A stretch of DNA of 64,000 nt, from contig CAVWCQ010000008.1 of assembly GCA_963753545.1 (NCBI GenBank), positions 2,976,001 through 3,040,000 of the forward strand. Reading direction: 5' to 3'. Below, piece after piece: positions 18,578 to 28,438 of this stretch (the first letter of the stretch is position 1; every line of letters starts with the position of its first letter). Position numbers and translations under genes: made by a program. The notes under the pieces are model-generated. The model worked only from the letters and a program-made list of their open reading frames with translations. It did no database searches and was not told the DNA's origin. The DNA comes from CAVWCQ01 sp963753545 (lineage in GTDB: Bacteria > Chloroflexota > Anaerolineae > Aggregatilineales > Aggregatilineaceae).

Positions 18578-20548
18578 CTAGGCAGGTACTTCAACGCGGC
18601 GAAGCGTATACAGGCCAATCGCGCCGATAGCGGTCACGACGAGCACCAGGGCAATACTGATTGTCGAAGCGAAACTATAGTTCAGTGAGTTGATTTCCAG
18701 GTAGATTTTCTGGGCAACCACGGTGGTCGAAAAACCCGGTGCGCCGCCTGTCATGGTGAAAGGCAGATCGAATACGGCAAGCTGCCAGACGAGCATAAAC
18801 ATCGTCACCGTCACCACAATGGGCATCAGCATCGGCACGGTGATAAATCGCAGCGAATCGATCCAGTTTGCGCCGTCCACTTTCGCTGCCTCATAGAGAT
18901 CCAGTGAAATACCCTGGAGTCCCGCCAGCAGAAGGAGCGCACAGAACGGCGTACTCTTCCAGATATTGACAAAGATAACAGCCATTCGCGCATGTTCGGG
19001 ATCAACCAGCCATTTGCCATGATAGCCGAATAACCGCTTCATCAGATCGGGGATCAAGCCAAACTGATCGTCAAACATCCATTTAAAGCCCATCGCAGCA
19101 ACGACCATCGGGATCGCCCAGGGAATCAGGCTGATCGTGCGGGCCAGCCCACGCAGCCGGAAGTTTGCATTCAACAAATGGGCTATCGCTAACCCCAACA
19201 CAATCTGGAAAAAGGTCGAAACAAAGACAAACAAGACCGTGAATTCGATGCTTTCGCGTACAACCAGATTGGTGGAGAGCTTCTCAAAGCTCCTGAATTC
19301 AAAATAGCGGCGTGGTGGATAGGCCGGGTTGTACTTTTGCACGCTGAGAATGACGGTTTGCATAAAAGGATAAAAAGAAGTGAAGGTACGCAGTGCAACC
19401 GCGGGCAGGATCAGCACCACAGCCAGAACATAACGTCTCTGCTGGAGCGACAGACGGACCTTTCCCAACATCCGGCGTTCAGCCGGCACAGCATCCAACC
19501 AGTTTAAGCGCCGTTGGATCAGCACGGACACCCACAGCAGAACAGCAATCCCACCCAGAAAAGCCAGGGCAGATTCCCAATTATTCATGTTGGCGATATT
19601 ACGATTATCCGCGACTTCACGCGGGATGAGGTTGTAATAGAGTTTGCTGAGTAAATTGACAACTCGCAGAGGCGTTTCGAGCAGCGATCCCATGTCGTAG
19701 GCATAGGAGTTCTGAAGGTCGTACACGCCGAGAAAGCGAACCAGCCACCCGATGAGCGCTCCCAGCCACAAATAGGAGCCGATCCTCCAGGCCAGCAGTG
19801 AATACTGGTGGCGAGGCAGGGTGTAGTTGATGGCCTGACCGATAAACACACCCAGAAGCACTGGAATCAGGGCGATAAAGAATGGGAACGAGCCGTTCAA
19901 CTCAAACATGGACGTAGTGGGACGGGTCGCATTAAAACGCAGTTGAACGATGATCACCACTGCGATAAAACCGACTAATACCAGCTTCCGCGTAAGACCT
20001 TCAAACGTGACCCAGATTCCCACGCTCACGGCAATCAGGGCCAGGAAAGCCACAACCGGCACGAGGATATCGGTGTAGTCACCCACAAAGATGAACCACA
20101 GGGCAGCCCACACCCAGACCAGCAACGGGAATAACACCCAGACTGCGCTCATCCATGCGCTCAGTTTGCGCTGCCAGGGATAGGCCGCAGGCAGCCGCAA
20201 ACCGTTTTTGCCCAGGCGAGTATCATCCGCAAACTCCGTCAGACGGCTGATGAAATTCGCCAGAATTGCGAACAAGACAATGACCAGCAGGGTCAGGGCA
20301 AAGTCGGAACGAAAAGCCGGATCGGACCACAAAACATAGGACGAGCCTGGCATTTTGCCGGGTGCAAAGTGCTGGTCAGATTTTGGAATGATCTGCCGGA
20401 TGATCTGGCTGACAGCAATATAAGCACCTAAAGCAAGGGTGAACCACAGCAGGCTCTTGTCACGGCGGCGACAAACAACCGCTGCCAGAACAAAGACGAT
20501 AGCCGCCGCCCACACAATGTCGAAGGGTGGATGAATCCAATGGCTCAT
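18578..20548 (-). CDS. Carbohydrate ABC transporter permease (MalF type) with ~370-residue N-terminal membrane extension
   Basis: 656 residues, about twice the normal length. Residues about 375-656 are an ordinary MalF-type permease: FTSFYPFMQTVILSV helix, EAAKVDGANWIDSLRFITVP as EAA loop, TGGAPGFSTTVVAQKIY. Residues 1 to about 370 are an additional polytopic domain with roughly eight to nine hydrophobic helices, short charged loops and no recognisable domain. The frame is intact, so the fusion does not come from a sequence error. It is the first gene behind the divergent promoter at 20585-20613 and is transcribed with the MalG partner. Confidence 0.85.
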   Translation of the reverse strand: MSHWIHPPFDIVWAAAIVFVLAAVVCRRRDKSLLWFTLALGAYIAVSQIIRQIIPKSDQHFAPGKMPGSSYVLWSDPAFRSDFALTLLVIVLFAILANFISRLTEFADDTRLGKNGLRLPAAYPWQRKLSAWMSAVWVLFPLLVWVWAALWFIFVGDYTDILVPVVAFLALIAVSVGIWVTFEGLTRKLVLVGFIAVVIIVQLRFNATRPTTSMFELNGSFPFFIALIPVLLGVFIGQAINYTLPRHQYSLLAWRIGSYLWLGALIGWLVRFLGVYDLQNSYAYDMGSLLETPLRVVNLLSKLYYNLIPREVADNRNIANMNNWESALAFLGGIAVLLWVSVLIQRRLNWLDAVPAERRMLGKVRLSLQQRRYVLAVVLILPAVALRTFTSFYPFMQTVILSVQKYNPAYPPRRYFEFRSFEKLSTNLVVRESIEFTVLFVFVSTFFQIVLGLAIAHLLNANFRLRGLARTISLIPWAIPMVVAAMGFKWMFDDQFGLIPDLMKRLFGYHGKWLVDPEHARMAVIFVNIWKSTPFCALLLLAGLQGISLDLYEAAKVDGANWIDSLRFITVPMLMPIVVTVTMFMLVWQLAVFDLPFTMTGGAPGFSTTVVAQKIYLEINSLNYSFASTISIALVLVVTAIGAIGLYTLRRVEVPA

Positions 20549-20567
20549 CAGTTGAGATCCTTAATAA

Positions 20568-20579
20568 ATGTCTATACAA
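20568..20579. promoter_or_regulatory. AraR-like operator for the permease operon
   Basis: ATGTCTATACAA matches the palindrome TTGTATATACAA found before the GntR/AraR-type regulator gene at 10 of 12 positions. It overlaps the expected transcription start of the minus-strand promoter at 20585-20613, a position where binding would repress. Confidence 0.65.
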
Positions 20580-20584
20580 ATTTT

Positions 20585-20613
20585 ATTATGGATGATTTCG
20601 CCTGTTCTGTCAA
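20585..20613 (-). promoter_or_regulatory. Promoter of the permease operon
   Basis: On the minus strand TTGACA (20608-20613), a 17-base spacer, then CATAAT (20585-20590). The permease start is 37 bases further on. The adjacent operator overlaps +1. Confidence 0.75.
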
Positions 20614-20649
20614 TTTATCGCCTGACTTTCCCAGATAGTGACATAAAGC

Positions 20650-20689
20650 TTGACAAGACATGCTTAAATGCCGTAAATTGTCTATACAT
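20650..20689 (+). promoter_or_regulatory. Promoter and AraR-like operator of the alpha-mannosidase operon
   Basis: TTGACA at 20650-20655, a 17-base spacer and GTAAAT at 20673-20678. The operator-like TTGTCTATACAT at 20678-20689 starts at the last -10 base and covers +1. It matches TTGTATATACAA at 10 of 12 positions. Together with the site at 20568 it would allow one repressor to control both divergent operons. Confidence 0.65.
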
Positions 20690-20723
20690 ATATTTTTCAT
20701 TTATTACCGGAAAGGCATCTGGG

Positions 20724-23454
20724 ATGGACTCGTCCTATCACGCCACCCTGGTCAGCCATACACACTGGGATCGCGCCTGGTACTGCACTTTTCAAGAATA
20801 TCGGATTCGTCTTATTCACCTGGTGGACAGGCTGCTCTGCATTCTCGATGAAAACCCGGACTTTCGCGTGTTTATGCTCGACGGGCAAATGGTCGTGCTT
20901 GAAGACTATCTCGAAGTTCGCCCCGAACGCGCCGCAGCGTTGCAGCGCTACTGCCAGCAGGGTCGGATTCAGGTTGGCCCCTGGTATGTTCTGGCTGATG
21001 AGTTCCTGGTTAGCCCCGAAGCGCTCATACGCAATCTGATGGTAGGCCACCAGGTAGGCAAACCTTACGGTGGCGTGATTAAGGTTGGCTATGTCCCCGA
21101 TGGCTTCGGGCATATCGCCCAGCTTCCGCAAATTTTCCGAGGCTTTGGCATTGATAACGCTTTCTTCTGGCGCGGCATGGGCGCAGAAGGAGATCGGCTG
21201 GGCACCGAGTTTGAGTGGCAGGCTCCCGATGGTTCGGCTGTAACCACCATCCTTATGCCCTGGGGTTACCATAATGTCACTAACCTGGGCTATGCCATCC
21301 ATTGGGGAGATGTCTCCCAGATGGAGTTCAACTGGACTCTGGCGCTGGAAAAGATCGAGCGAGCGATTGATAAGCTCAAGCCGATGACCAACACGCATAC
21401 ACTGCTGCTGATGAACGGCATTGATCACGCCGAACCAGAACCGCGTATTCCCGAAATTATCCGGCAGGCAAACGAACGATGCGCCCCGAATGTCGTGATC
21501 CGGCAGGGAACTCTGCTCGACCATCTGGCCCAGGTTCGCGCGGCTGCCAAAACGCTCCCCTCCTTTGAAGGAGAATTCCGCTGGGGACGCTATTCGGAAA
21601 TTTTGCAGGGCGTCTATTCCACCCGCATCCATCTCAAACAAAATAACCACGCAGGCGAAGTCCTGCTGGAAAAATACGCTGAACCGCTCACGGCACTGGC
21701 GTGGTTATCAGGAGCGGATGTCCCGGCTGGCACACCCGACCTGCTCTGGCGAGCGTGGCATTGGCTGCTTCTCAATCACCCGCACGATGACATCTACGGC
21801 AGTGGGATAGATGAAGTCCATCACGAAATGGATTTCCGTTTCAGCCAGTCGCGCCAGATTGCGAACGCCCTGGTTCGTGACAGCCTCCGGCAAATCGCCC
21901 GGCAGGTTAATTACACGGGGCAGAGCGGTACACCTGTCATCGTTTACAACCCCCTGGGCTGGGCACGGCGCGAGATAACCGAAGCCGTCATCGACTTCGA
22001 GTTTGACGATCCCAAAGTGGACAACTTCCAATTGGTGGATGCGGCGGGAAAAATCGTGCCGCATCAGGTCATCGCAGACGAAGAACAATTCTGGATGGAA
22101 GTTCTCAAGCCAAACCGCAAGCGGCAGGTGCGCGTTCTGTTCCCGGCAGATGTTCCGGCGTTCGGCTATACGACCTGTTTCGCCCAACCAGCTTCCAACG
22201 GAGGCCGCACAAACCTGGCTCTGGATCTCAAAATCTCCGAGCGTGGCGCAGAAAATGCGTTTCTCTCTTTCACCATTGAAGCGGATGGCGGTCTGACGGT
22301 CATCGACAAGACGACCGGGACGACCTACACAGAGCTGCATCATTTCTACGATACGGAAGATACAGGCGACGAGTACACCTTCTGCCCGCTGCCCGAACAC
22401 AGCCAGATCATCAGCACCGTTGGCAGCAAAGCCGTTATCACCCGCACCGAAAATGGCCCGTGCTGTGCTGCGTTCCGGGTTGAACGCACTCTGCGTCTGC
22501 CCAAGGGCCTCACCGCGGATCGCAGCCGCCGTTCTGACGAAACAGTAGCCCTGCCAATTGTGTCGACGATCAGGCTGTATGCCGGTCAACCCGGCATTTT
22601 TATCACCACTGAAATCAACAATCAGGCGCAGGATCACAAACTGACGCGTGAATTTCCCGACCGGGCTGCACGTGGCCCAGGCTCACGTTGACGAGTCGTT
22701 TATGGTGGCGGCGCGCGATCTCAAACTTCCCGCCTCTGAAGGATGGGTTGAAGACCCTAGCTCGCTGATGCACCAGCGCACTTTCACTGATTTGAGCGAT
22801 GGCACACGTGGGCTGGCGATTCTCAACCAGGGGCTGCCATCCGTTGAAGTGGGCGAAGACGGAACAATTGCTCTGACCCTTTTACGCAGTATGGGCTGGC
22901 TCTCGCGGGATGACCTCTGGGTGCGCCGCATCGCGGCTGGCCCGCTGGTGCCCACACCGGGCGCGCAGTGTCTCGGCCCCTACCGTTACGAATATGCCAT
23001 CTTGCCTCATAAGGACGACTGGCACCATGTCTATCAGGCTGCGTACAACTTCAACGCGCCGCTGTTGGCCCGCCGCGCCGATACGCATCCGGGGCTGGAA
23101 CTGCGCGAAATGAACATCACCCGCGACGATCCCAGTCTCGTAACGCCCATTCCCTGGCCTCGTAGTGGGCCGCTGCCCTCCACACTCAGTGTCATCAGCG
23201 TCGATCCGCCTGCCCTCGTTCTCAGCGCAGTGCGGCGCAGCGAACGCGATACGTTGATTGTGCGCTGCTACAACATCACGCGGGAACCTGTTGAGGGCAC
23301 GATCACTTGCGGACTGCCCACTGCCGGGGCTTACCGGGTAAATCTCGCGGAGGAACGCCAGGAACAACTCCCATTGAGGGATCAGAAGACGATAGCCATT
23401 TCTGTTCGGCCAAACGAAGTGTTGACTGTGGAGTTTGTACCGGAGCAAGGATAA
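20724..23454 (+). CDS. GH38 alpha-mannosidase, one frameshift
   Basis: Retaining zinc-dependent alpha-mannosidase acting on alpha-mannosides. The start is ATG 20724; the longer frame from 20568 covers the promoter. Zinc ligands are in SHTHWDRAW (His12, His14, Asp16) and the nucleophile is Asp126 in YVPDGFGH; the later NHPHDDIYG loop is also a family hallmark. The central three-helix and C-terminal beta domains follow to about residue 910, normal for bacterial GH38. One extra base near 22644 breaks the frame; without it the sequence runs on as RVNFPTGLHVAQAHVDESF. No signal peptide, so it is probably cytoplasmic. First gene of a (+) operon with a URO-D protein and a binding protein. Confidence 0.92.
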
Positions 23455-23463
23455 ATCTGTTTG

Positions 23464-24638
23464 ATGGCTGAGATGACCTCAAGACAACGGATGCTGACGG
23501 CGCTGACCAGAGGCGTTCCAGATCGCCTGCCTGTGACCACCCATCACGTCATGCAGTATTTCCTGGATAAATATATGGGTGGCATCGATCCCTACGCGTT
23601 TTTTGACCGCTTTGGCATCGATGCGTGGCTGTGGACCGTCCCCTACAAGCCAGACACAAGCAAAGGGGAATATTTTGATCCCAACCAGACGTTTATACAT
23701 CCGTTGGATCATACGCACCGGGTCGTATCAGACAACTGGCGAATCGAAGCCGAAGAAATCCCCGACCCGCAGTACACCACCACCCGCTACAACTTTGTCA
23801 CGCCCAAAGGCACGCTCTCGATGGTTCTTCAGGGCAGCGGCTATACAGATTGGGTGGTCGAGCCGCTGATCAAAAATAAGCGAGATATCGATCTGATTGC
23901 TGAATACGTAACGCATCCGAACGTCCGATGTGGAAGCGGTCAACCGCCGGGCCGAGGCATTTGGCGAACGCGGCCTCATCCGGGGTCATATCTGTTACTT
24001 CGATATCTACGGTCAGCCCGGCTGCTGGCAAGACGCGGTGGAACTGGTTGGGATGGAACGGCTGATTCTGGAAACCTTTGACGATCCCGACTGGGTTCAC
24101 GAACTGCTCAGGATTTTGCAGGCACGCAAGAAAACATTCATTTGCTCGCTTGAAAGGCGCGCGTTATGACCTGCTGGAACTGGGAGGCGGGGCGGCGTCG
24201 TCAACCGTGATTTCTCCGAAGCTGTTTGATCGGTTTGTCGCCCCTTACGATGCGGAACTGATTGAACTGGCGCATCAGGCCGGGCAGCGTATTGTCTACC
24301 ATACCTGCGGCGGAATGATGCCCCTCCTGGAACGTTTAGCCGACATGAAGCCCGATGCGATGGAAACGTTCACGCCGCCCGATATGGGAGGTGACATGCG
24401 CCTCGCTGAAGCTAAAGCCCGTATCGGTGATCGGGTGTGTTTTATCGGCGGCTTCGACCAGGGTCACTATTTTAAGGACTGCACCCCAGATCAAACTCGT
24501 GCTGAGGTGAGGCGTTGTTTTGAGGAAGCCGGACCGAACGGCGGGTATATCCTCAGCCCCTCGGATCACTTTTTTGATGCGGAACCCGATCTGATTGCAG
24601 CTTTTGCTGATGAAGCACGACGCTGTGTCTATCCGTAG
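23464..24638 (+). CDS. URO-D superfamily protein (MT2-type methyltransferase-like), frameshifted
   Basis: About 390 residues with the URO-D fold. N-terminal SRQRMLTALTRGVPDRLPV is the family start; C-terminal GPNGGYILSPSDHFFDAEPD is its usual end. The zinc-type motif H-T-C appears in VYHTCGGMMPLLERL; at the place of the third cysteine ligand it has FIGGFDQ, so the site may be incomplete. True heme-pathway UroD lacks this HxC, so a methyltransferase-related role is more likely. Frame breaks near 23928 and 24145 give three frames. It lies 9 bases after the mannosidase stop and before the binding protein. Confidence 0.75.
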
Positions 24639-24730
24639 ACAGGAGGTGCCAAGCATAAAGGGAGTAAGCGCACGACCACGTAAACCAAGGGCCTGGAAGT
24701 TGAAGTTAGACCATTAGGAGAGAAAGCAAA

Positions 24731-26029
24731 ATGGCAGAGAAAAAGGGATTTTCACGCCGTACTTTCTTAAAAGGGACTGGAGCCACGCTAGCTGGCTTTG
24801 CCCTCGGGGGTAAATTTCAAACGCAGGGCATCTTCAAGCCCAATGTGGTCCACCGCCAGGGCGAAGTTGTCATGGCTGTGCAGGAATTTGCGCACGACGC
24901 GATTAAGGCCGTCCTGCCCGATTTTGAATCGGCAACCGGGCTGACGGTTCGCCTGGAAGGTGGCCCCGCCAGCGGCAACGACATGGTCACCAAGTACAGC
25001 ACCGCGTTTGCATCCGGGTCCAGCGATGTGGATGTGATCAGCGATGCCGACGAAAGCAGCCCGCTGTTCGCTCGCGCCGGATGGCTGGAACCGCTGACCG
25101 AGGATATCATCCCACAAACCACCTGGGACGATTTCCCGGAGAGCTTTGCCGCGCAGATCGAAGCCTTCCACAGCTATGAAGGCGCTCATTATCGCGTCCC
25201 GCACGAGTTCGCTATTGGCTATTTCTTCACCCGTAAGGACTGGTTGGAAGAGAAGAATGTGACCGCCCCCACGACCTGGGATGAAATGGTCGAGACGGGC
25301 AAGCTGTTTGCGGACGCGGCTAACGGCGTCTGGGGTACAACCGACGGCCTGCTCAAACCCGGGCTTCTCTATGTCTATGTCGCCTATCTCACGTCACAGA
25401 CGGGCGGCAGTGTCTTTGACTTTGACGAGCAAACCGGCGAAGCCCTGCAATTCCTGTACGACATGATGTACACGCACAAGATATTCCCCGAAACCGCACT
25501 GAATGACGACTATACCAAGCAGAACGAACTGTATATGGGTGACAAGGTCGCCTTCATGCGCCAGTGGCCGTTCTTCCAGAGCGTCGCTGAGGGCAATACC
25601 GAGTGGTTTGATAAGCAGAAGGTCGTCATCGAACTACCGCCTGCCGGACCCGCTGGCAGCAAGGCGTGGTGGGGTGGCTGGGGCTGGTCCGTTCCCAAGT
25701 TCGCCCCCAATATGGACGGCGCGAAGGAACTGATCAAGTTCATTACCTCGCCTGAGGTTGCGCCTCAACTCGCGATGGGCCAGTCCTGGTTCATCCTGCC
25801 GCGCAAGTCGATCCTGGACGCGTTTGGTGAAACAGATAACCCGATCATCAACGCGATGGGTATGTATGCCGATGCTGGCGTTCCGGCGGCCCGTCCGCTG
25901 CACCCGCGCGTTGCCGAAGCGCAGACCGTCGTCGACGACATGGCCTCGCTGTTCCTGACCAAGCAGGCGTCGCTGTCTGACATTCTGGATCAGGGCAAGC
26001 AGCTTATCGCGGACCTGAGCGAAGAATAA
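24731..26029 (+). CDS. ABC transporter sugar-binding protein (CUT1), TAT signal
   Basis: 432-residue extracellular solute-binding protein (family 1). The N-terminus has the twin-arginine motif SRRTFLKGTG (residues 8-17) followed by the hydrophobic ATLAGFALGG, so it is probably exported folded through TAT. Binding-protein hallmarks are VKYSTAFASGSSDVDV-like lobe sequence near residue 85-105, the FFTRKDWLEEKN / PTTWDEM segment and PKFAPNMDGAKELIKFI near residue 320-335. A good ribosome site (AGGAGAG) precedes the ATG. It is the probable partner of the permeases at 17652-20548 across the divergent promoter, giving a complete importer apart from its ATPase. Confidence 0.93.
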   Translation: MAEKKGFSRRTFLKGTGATLAGFALGGKFQTQGIFKPNVVHRQGEVVMAVQEFAHDAIKAVLPDFESATGLTVRLEGGPASGNDMVTKYSTAFASGSSDVDVISDADESSPLFARAGWLEPLTEDIIPQTTWDDFPESFAAQIEAFHSYEGAHYRVPHEFAIGYFFTRKDWLEEKNVTAPTTWDEMVETGKLFADAANGVWGTTDGLLKPGLLYVYVAYLTSQTGGSVFDFDEQTGEALQFLYDMMYTHKIFPETALNDDYTKQNELYMGDKVAFMRQWPFFQSVAEGNTEWFDKQKVVIELPPAGPAGSKAWWGGWGWSVPKFAPNMDGAKELIKFITSPEVAPQLAMGQSWFILPRKSILDAFGETDNPIINAMGMYADAGVPAARPLHPRVAEAQTVVDDMASLFLTKQASLSDILDQGKQLIADLSEE

Positions 26030-26044
26030 TCTTTCTCACTTCAA

Positions 26045-26081
26045 CAAAAAATCCCCTCAACCGCCTGGTTGGGGGATTTTT
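26045..26081 (+). terminator. Rho-independent terminator
   Basis: A long stem AAAAATCCCCTCAACC / GGTTGGGGGATTTTT with a 4-base loop and a terminal T-run, 16 bases past the binding-protein stop. It has A/T runs on both sides, so it may also stop the convergent URO-D transcript. Confidence 0.93.
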
Positions 26082-26121
26082 AATGCCGCGCGGTTAATAA
26101 TCGCCCCACTCATCAACCGCT

Positions 26122-27165
26122 TCATAGAGAGGCAATCACGTTTTCAACAGGCGTTTCGACCAGCACATAATCGTGGCTGGGACAGGCCACATAGCCGCCG
26201 CCCGGCTTCATCAGATCGAGAATGCGCCGTGTTTCGCCGCGCACAGCCTCCGGCGTGCGTTCGATCACAAACTGGCTGTCGATACAGCCCATCATCAAAA
26301 TCTGGCTGCCATATTCGGCCTTCAGGTGCGACGGTTCCATCCCGCGGCAGTTGGGTTGTAGGGCCTGCAACCCGTCTATGCCCATGTCGATCAGTGAGGG
26401 AATCAAGGGCGCATATCCTCCGCAGCAGTGCAGCAGCACTTTTAGACCGTGTTCGTGTCCAAGATTAACAAGCCGCTGAAGGTGCGGCGTTATGAAGCGC
26501 CGAAATTGTTTTTCACCAATCAGCGGCCCATTGGTTGAGCCAAAGTCGTTGCCAATGAAAAAAATGTCGATCAAATCAGCCGCTTCGACAAAAATGCGGC
26601 GGCTCACTTCTTCATAAAAATCGACCAGATGCGTCATTACCGCATCGACCAGCGCCGGAGCGTCGTACATCTTCAGCAGCAGATTTTCCATACCCAACAG
26701 GTCAATGGCATCGTGCCAGAAAGGGGACCAGTCGCCGCCAAGAATGGCATATTGCCCCAGGTAGGGGGCCGCATCAGAACGAATGGACGAAACGTCCATC
26801 CAGGTCGGATCGGGCCAGGGATAGGCGTCAATTTCAGCCGTTGTTTCTGCGTCTGCCAGTGGGTGACTCACCGGCTGCCCACCCTCGTAGCCATGCCGCA
26901 AAATGCCAAACAGCGAGCGAAATGTGATGCCGGGAGGAAGGTTGTGATAGGGAGCCATCTCATCAGGGCCAGCATAGCGGGCATAAACACGCCGGAAATC
27001 ATCTTTGACCAGGCGAGAAAGGCTCTCGTCATCGGGCAGCCCCAATTGGTTAACAGCTTTCTCACGGAAGCGGGGCGATGCACCCAGCCAGCGAGGCACG
27101 CGATCCGGTTCGATATGATCAAACGCAGCCAGCACCCGTTCTCTCGAAGTTTTCTCATTGCGCAT
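26122..27165 (-). CDS. URO-D superfamily protein (MT2-type methyltransferase-like)
   Basis: 347 residues, intact. ATG 27165 follows AAGGGAG; the longer frame to 27300 would overlap the divergent regulator and is rejected. RVLAAFDHIEPDRVPRW is the family N-terminus. His246-x-Cys248 (LLHCCGGY) and Cys294 (MGCIDS) give the H-x-C...C zinc set of MtaA/MtbA/CmuA-type methylcobalamin:acceptor methyltransferases. This is the best-preserved such site in the window. No corrinoid-binding protein gene is nearby, so the methyl donor is unclear. It is divergent from the GntR-type regulator gene. Confidence 0.8.
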   Translation of the reverse strand: MRNEKTSRERVLAAFDHIEPDRVPRWLGASPRFREKAVNQLGLPDDESLSRLVKDDFRRVYARYAGPDEMAPYHNLPPGITFRSLFGILRHGYEGGQPVSHPLADAETTAEIDAYPWPDPTWMDVSSIRSDAAPYLGQYAILGGDWSPFWHDAIDLLGMENLLLKMYDAPALVDAVMTHLVDFYEEVSRRIFVEAADLIDIFFIGNDFGSTNGPLIGEKQFRRFITPHLQRLVNLGHEHGLKVLLHCCGGYAPLIPSLIDMGIDGLQALQPNCRGMEPSHLKAEYGSQILMMGCIDSQFVIERTPEAVRGETRRILDLMKPGGGYVACPSHDYVLVETPVENVIASL

Positions 27166-27200
27166 GGCCGAATCTCCCTTCAACAAGCGAAGAACTGAAT

Positions 27201-27244
27201 TTGACAACCCGCTTAAAATCGTAAGACAATACTTGTATATACAA
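27201..27244 (+). promoter_or_regulatory. Promoter and perfect operator palindrome of the GntR/AraR-type gene
   Basis: TTGACA at 27201-27206, an 18-base spacer and a weak -10 GACAAT (27225-27230). The perfect 12-bp palindrome TTGTATATACAA follows at 27233-27244, over the expected transcription start. The core resembles published AraR boxes (TTGTACGTACAA class). It suggests autoregulation and defines the motif used for the other sites. Confidence 0.7.
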
Positions 27245-27291
27245 CCATTCTCATTCCTGGACAAGTAGTGCAGCCGCATCAAGGGGATTTC

Positions 27292-28425
27292 ATGGACCAT
27301 TCATTACAACGCAGTAGCGATATCCCTCTTTATTTACAGATCGCTGAGATTCTCAAGCAGAAAATCTTGCGGGGTGAAATCGCGCCGGGCGAAAACCTTC
27401 CGGCGGAACCCGAACTGTGTGAGTTATTTGGTGTGGCGCGCGGCACAATTCGACAGGCCCTCAGCAAACTGGAAAATGAAGGGTTTGTCCGGCGCGAACA
27501 GGGCCGGGGAACCTTCGTCGTCTGGGGCATCAAACGCTCTGTGACGCAGCAGTTGGTGGGCAACCAGATCGGCTTTGTCGTCCCCTATGTCCGGGACTCG
27601 TTTGTCGCCTCCATCCTGCTCGGTGCTGAACAAGCTGCCTCTAAACACAACCTGTCGATCACATTTAAACACGTTCAAAATGACGTGCAGCGCCAGTCTC
27701 AAGTGCTCGAAGACCTTGTTGAACAGCGGTTGGCGGGCATTCTGTTGTACCCCGTCAATTCGGAAGCCGATAACACCCTTCTCCATTTACTCCGGTCCGG
27801 CTACCCCATTGTTTTGGTGGACCGCTATCTGCGCGGGATTCCCACCGATTTTGTCATGTCCGATCATTTTGGTGGCATGCTGCGGGCTACCCAACACCTG
27901 ATCGAACTGGGACACGAGCGCATCGGCTATGTCTCCTGGAAAGACCCGTCGATCAGCCTCGAACACCGCGCTTCAGGATACCGGCAGGCGCTGCTCGAAA
28001 TGGGCTTGCAATATGATCCTGCCTTAACGGTCGAGGTCGAAAGTTACCCTCGGATTTTGATCGAACCGCTGCGCACTCTGCTCAATGGCGATCTTGGCGT
28101 GACCGCGATTGTCGCCGCGAATGACCAGATTGCCCTGGCGGTTTACCAGACGGCGCGGCAAATGTCGCTGCGCATCCCCGAGGACCTGGCAATTGTCGGG
28201 TTTGACAACCTCGACTTCACTCAGCATCTCGATACACCGCTGACTACTGTTGAACAACCCGCCTTCGAGATTGGGCAGGCTGCCGTCGAAGCGTTGGTCC
28301 GCCGCATCAATGACGACAGCACGCCTCCGCAGCGTATCATTCTGCCAACCCGCTTGATTGTTCGCCAGTCGTGCGGCGCTCACCGGACAAAAATATCGCT
28401 TCCTCATCACTCCGCTGCTAAATAG
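27292..28425 (+). CDS. GntR-HTH / LacI-type sensor transcriptional regulator (AraR-like)
   Basis: Residues 1-80 form a GntR winged helix (PLYLQIAEILKQKILRGEI, GENLPAEPELCELFGVARGTIRQALSKLENEGFVRREQGRGTFV). Residues about 95-360 form a LacI/periplasmic-binding-type sugar sensor (IGFVVPYVRDSFVASILLGAE, IELGHERIGYVS, AIVGFDNLDFTQHLDTPLTTV). This architecture is that of Bacillus AraR, a sugar-released repressor. ATG 27292 has AAGGGG five bases upstream; the GTG at 27268 is less likely. A palindrome upstream and relatives near other operons make it the probable master repressor of this region. Confidence 0.92.
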   Translation: MDHSLQRSSDIPLYLQIAEILKQKILRGEIAPGENLPAEPELCELFGVARGTIRQALSKLENEGFVRREQGRGTFVVWGIKRSVTQQLVGNQIGFVVPYVRDSFVASILLGAEQAASKHNLSITFKHVQNDVQRQSQVLEDLVEQRLAGILLYPVNSEADNTLLHLLRSGYPIVLVDRYLRGIPTDFVMSDHFGGMLRATQHLIELGHERIGYVSWKDPSISLEHRASGYRQALLEMGLQYDPALTVEVESYPRILIEPLRTLLNGDLGVTAIVAANDQIALAVYQTARQMSLRIPEDLAIVGFDNLDFTQHLDTPLTTVEQPAFEIGQAAVEALVRRINDDSTPPQRIILPTRLIVRQSCGAHRTKISLPHHSAAK

Positions 28426-28438
28426 GGCATAAAACGCT

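Noticed and set aside
20697..22637. Long minus-strand frames opposite the GH38 gene
   Set aside because: No start signal or family motif; the plus frame is a clear GH38 enzyme.
27166..27300. Longer N-terminus for the URO-D gene at 26122
   Set aside because: It would run through the divergent promoter, operator and start of the regulator; ATG 27165 has a good ribosome site and begins the family alignment.
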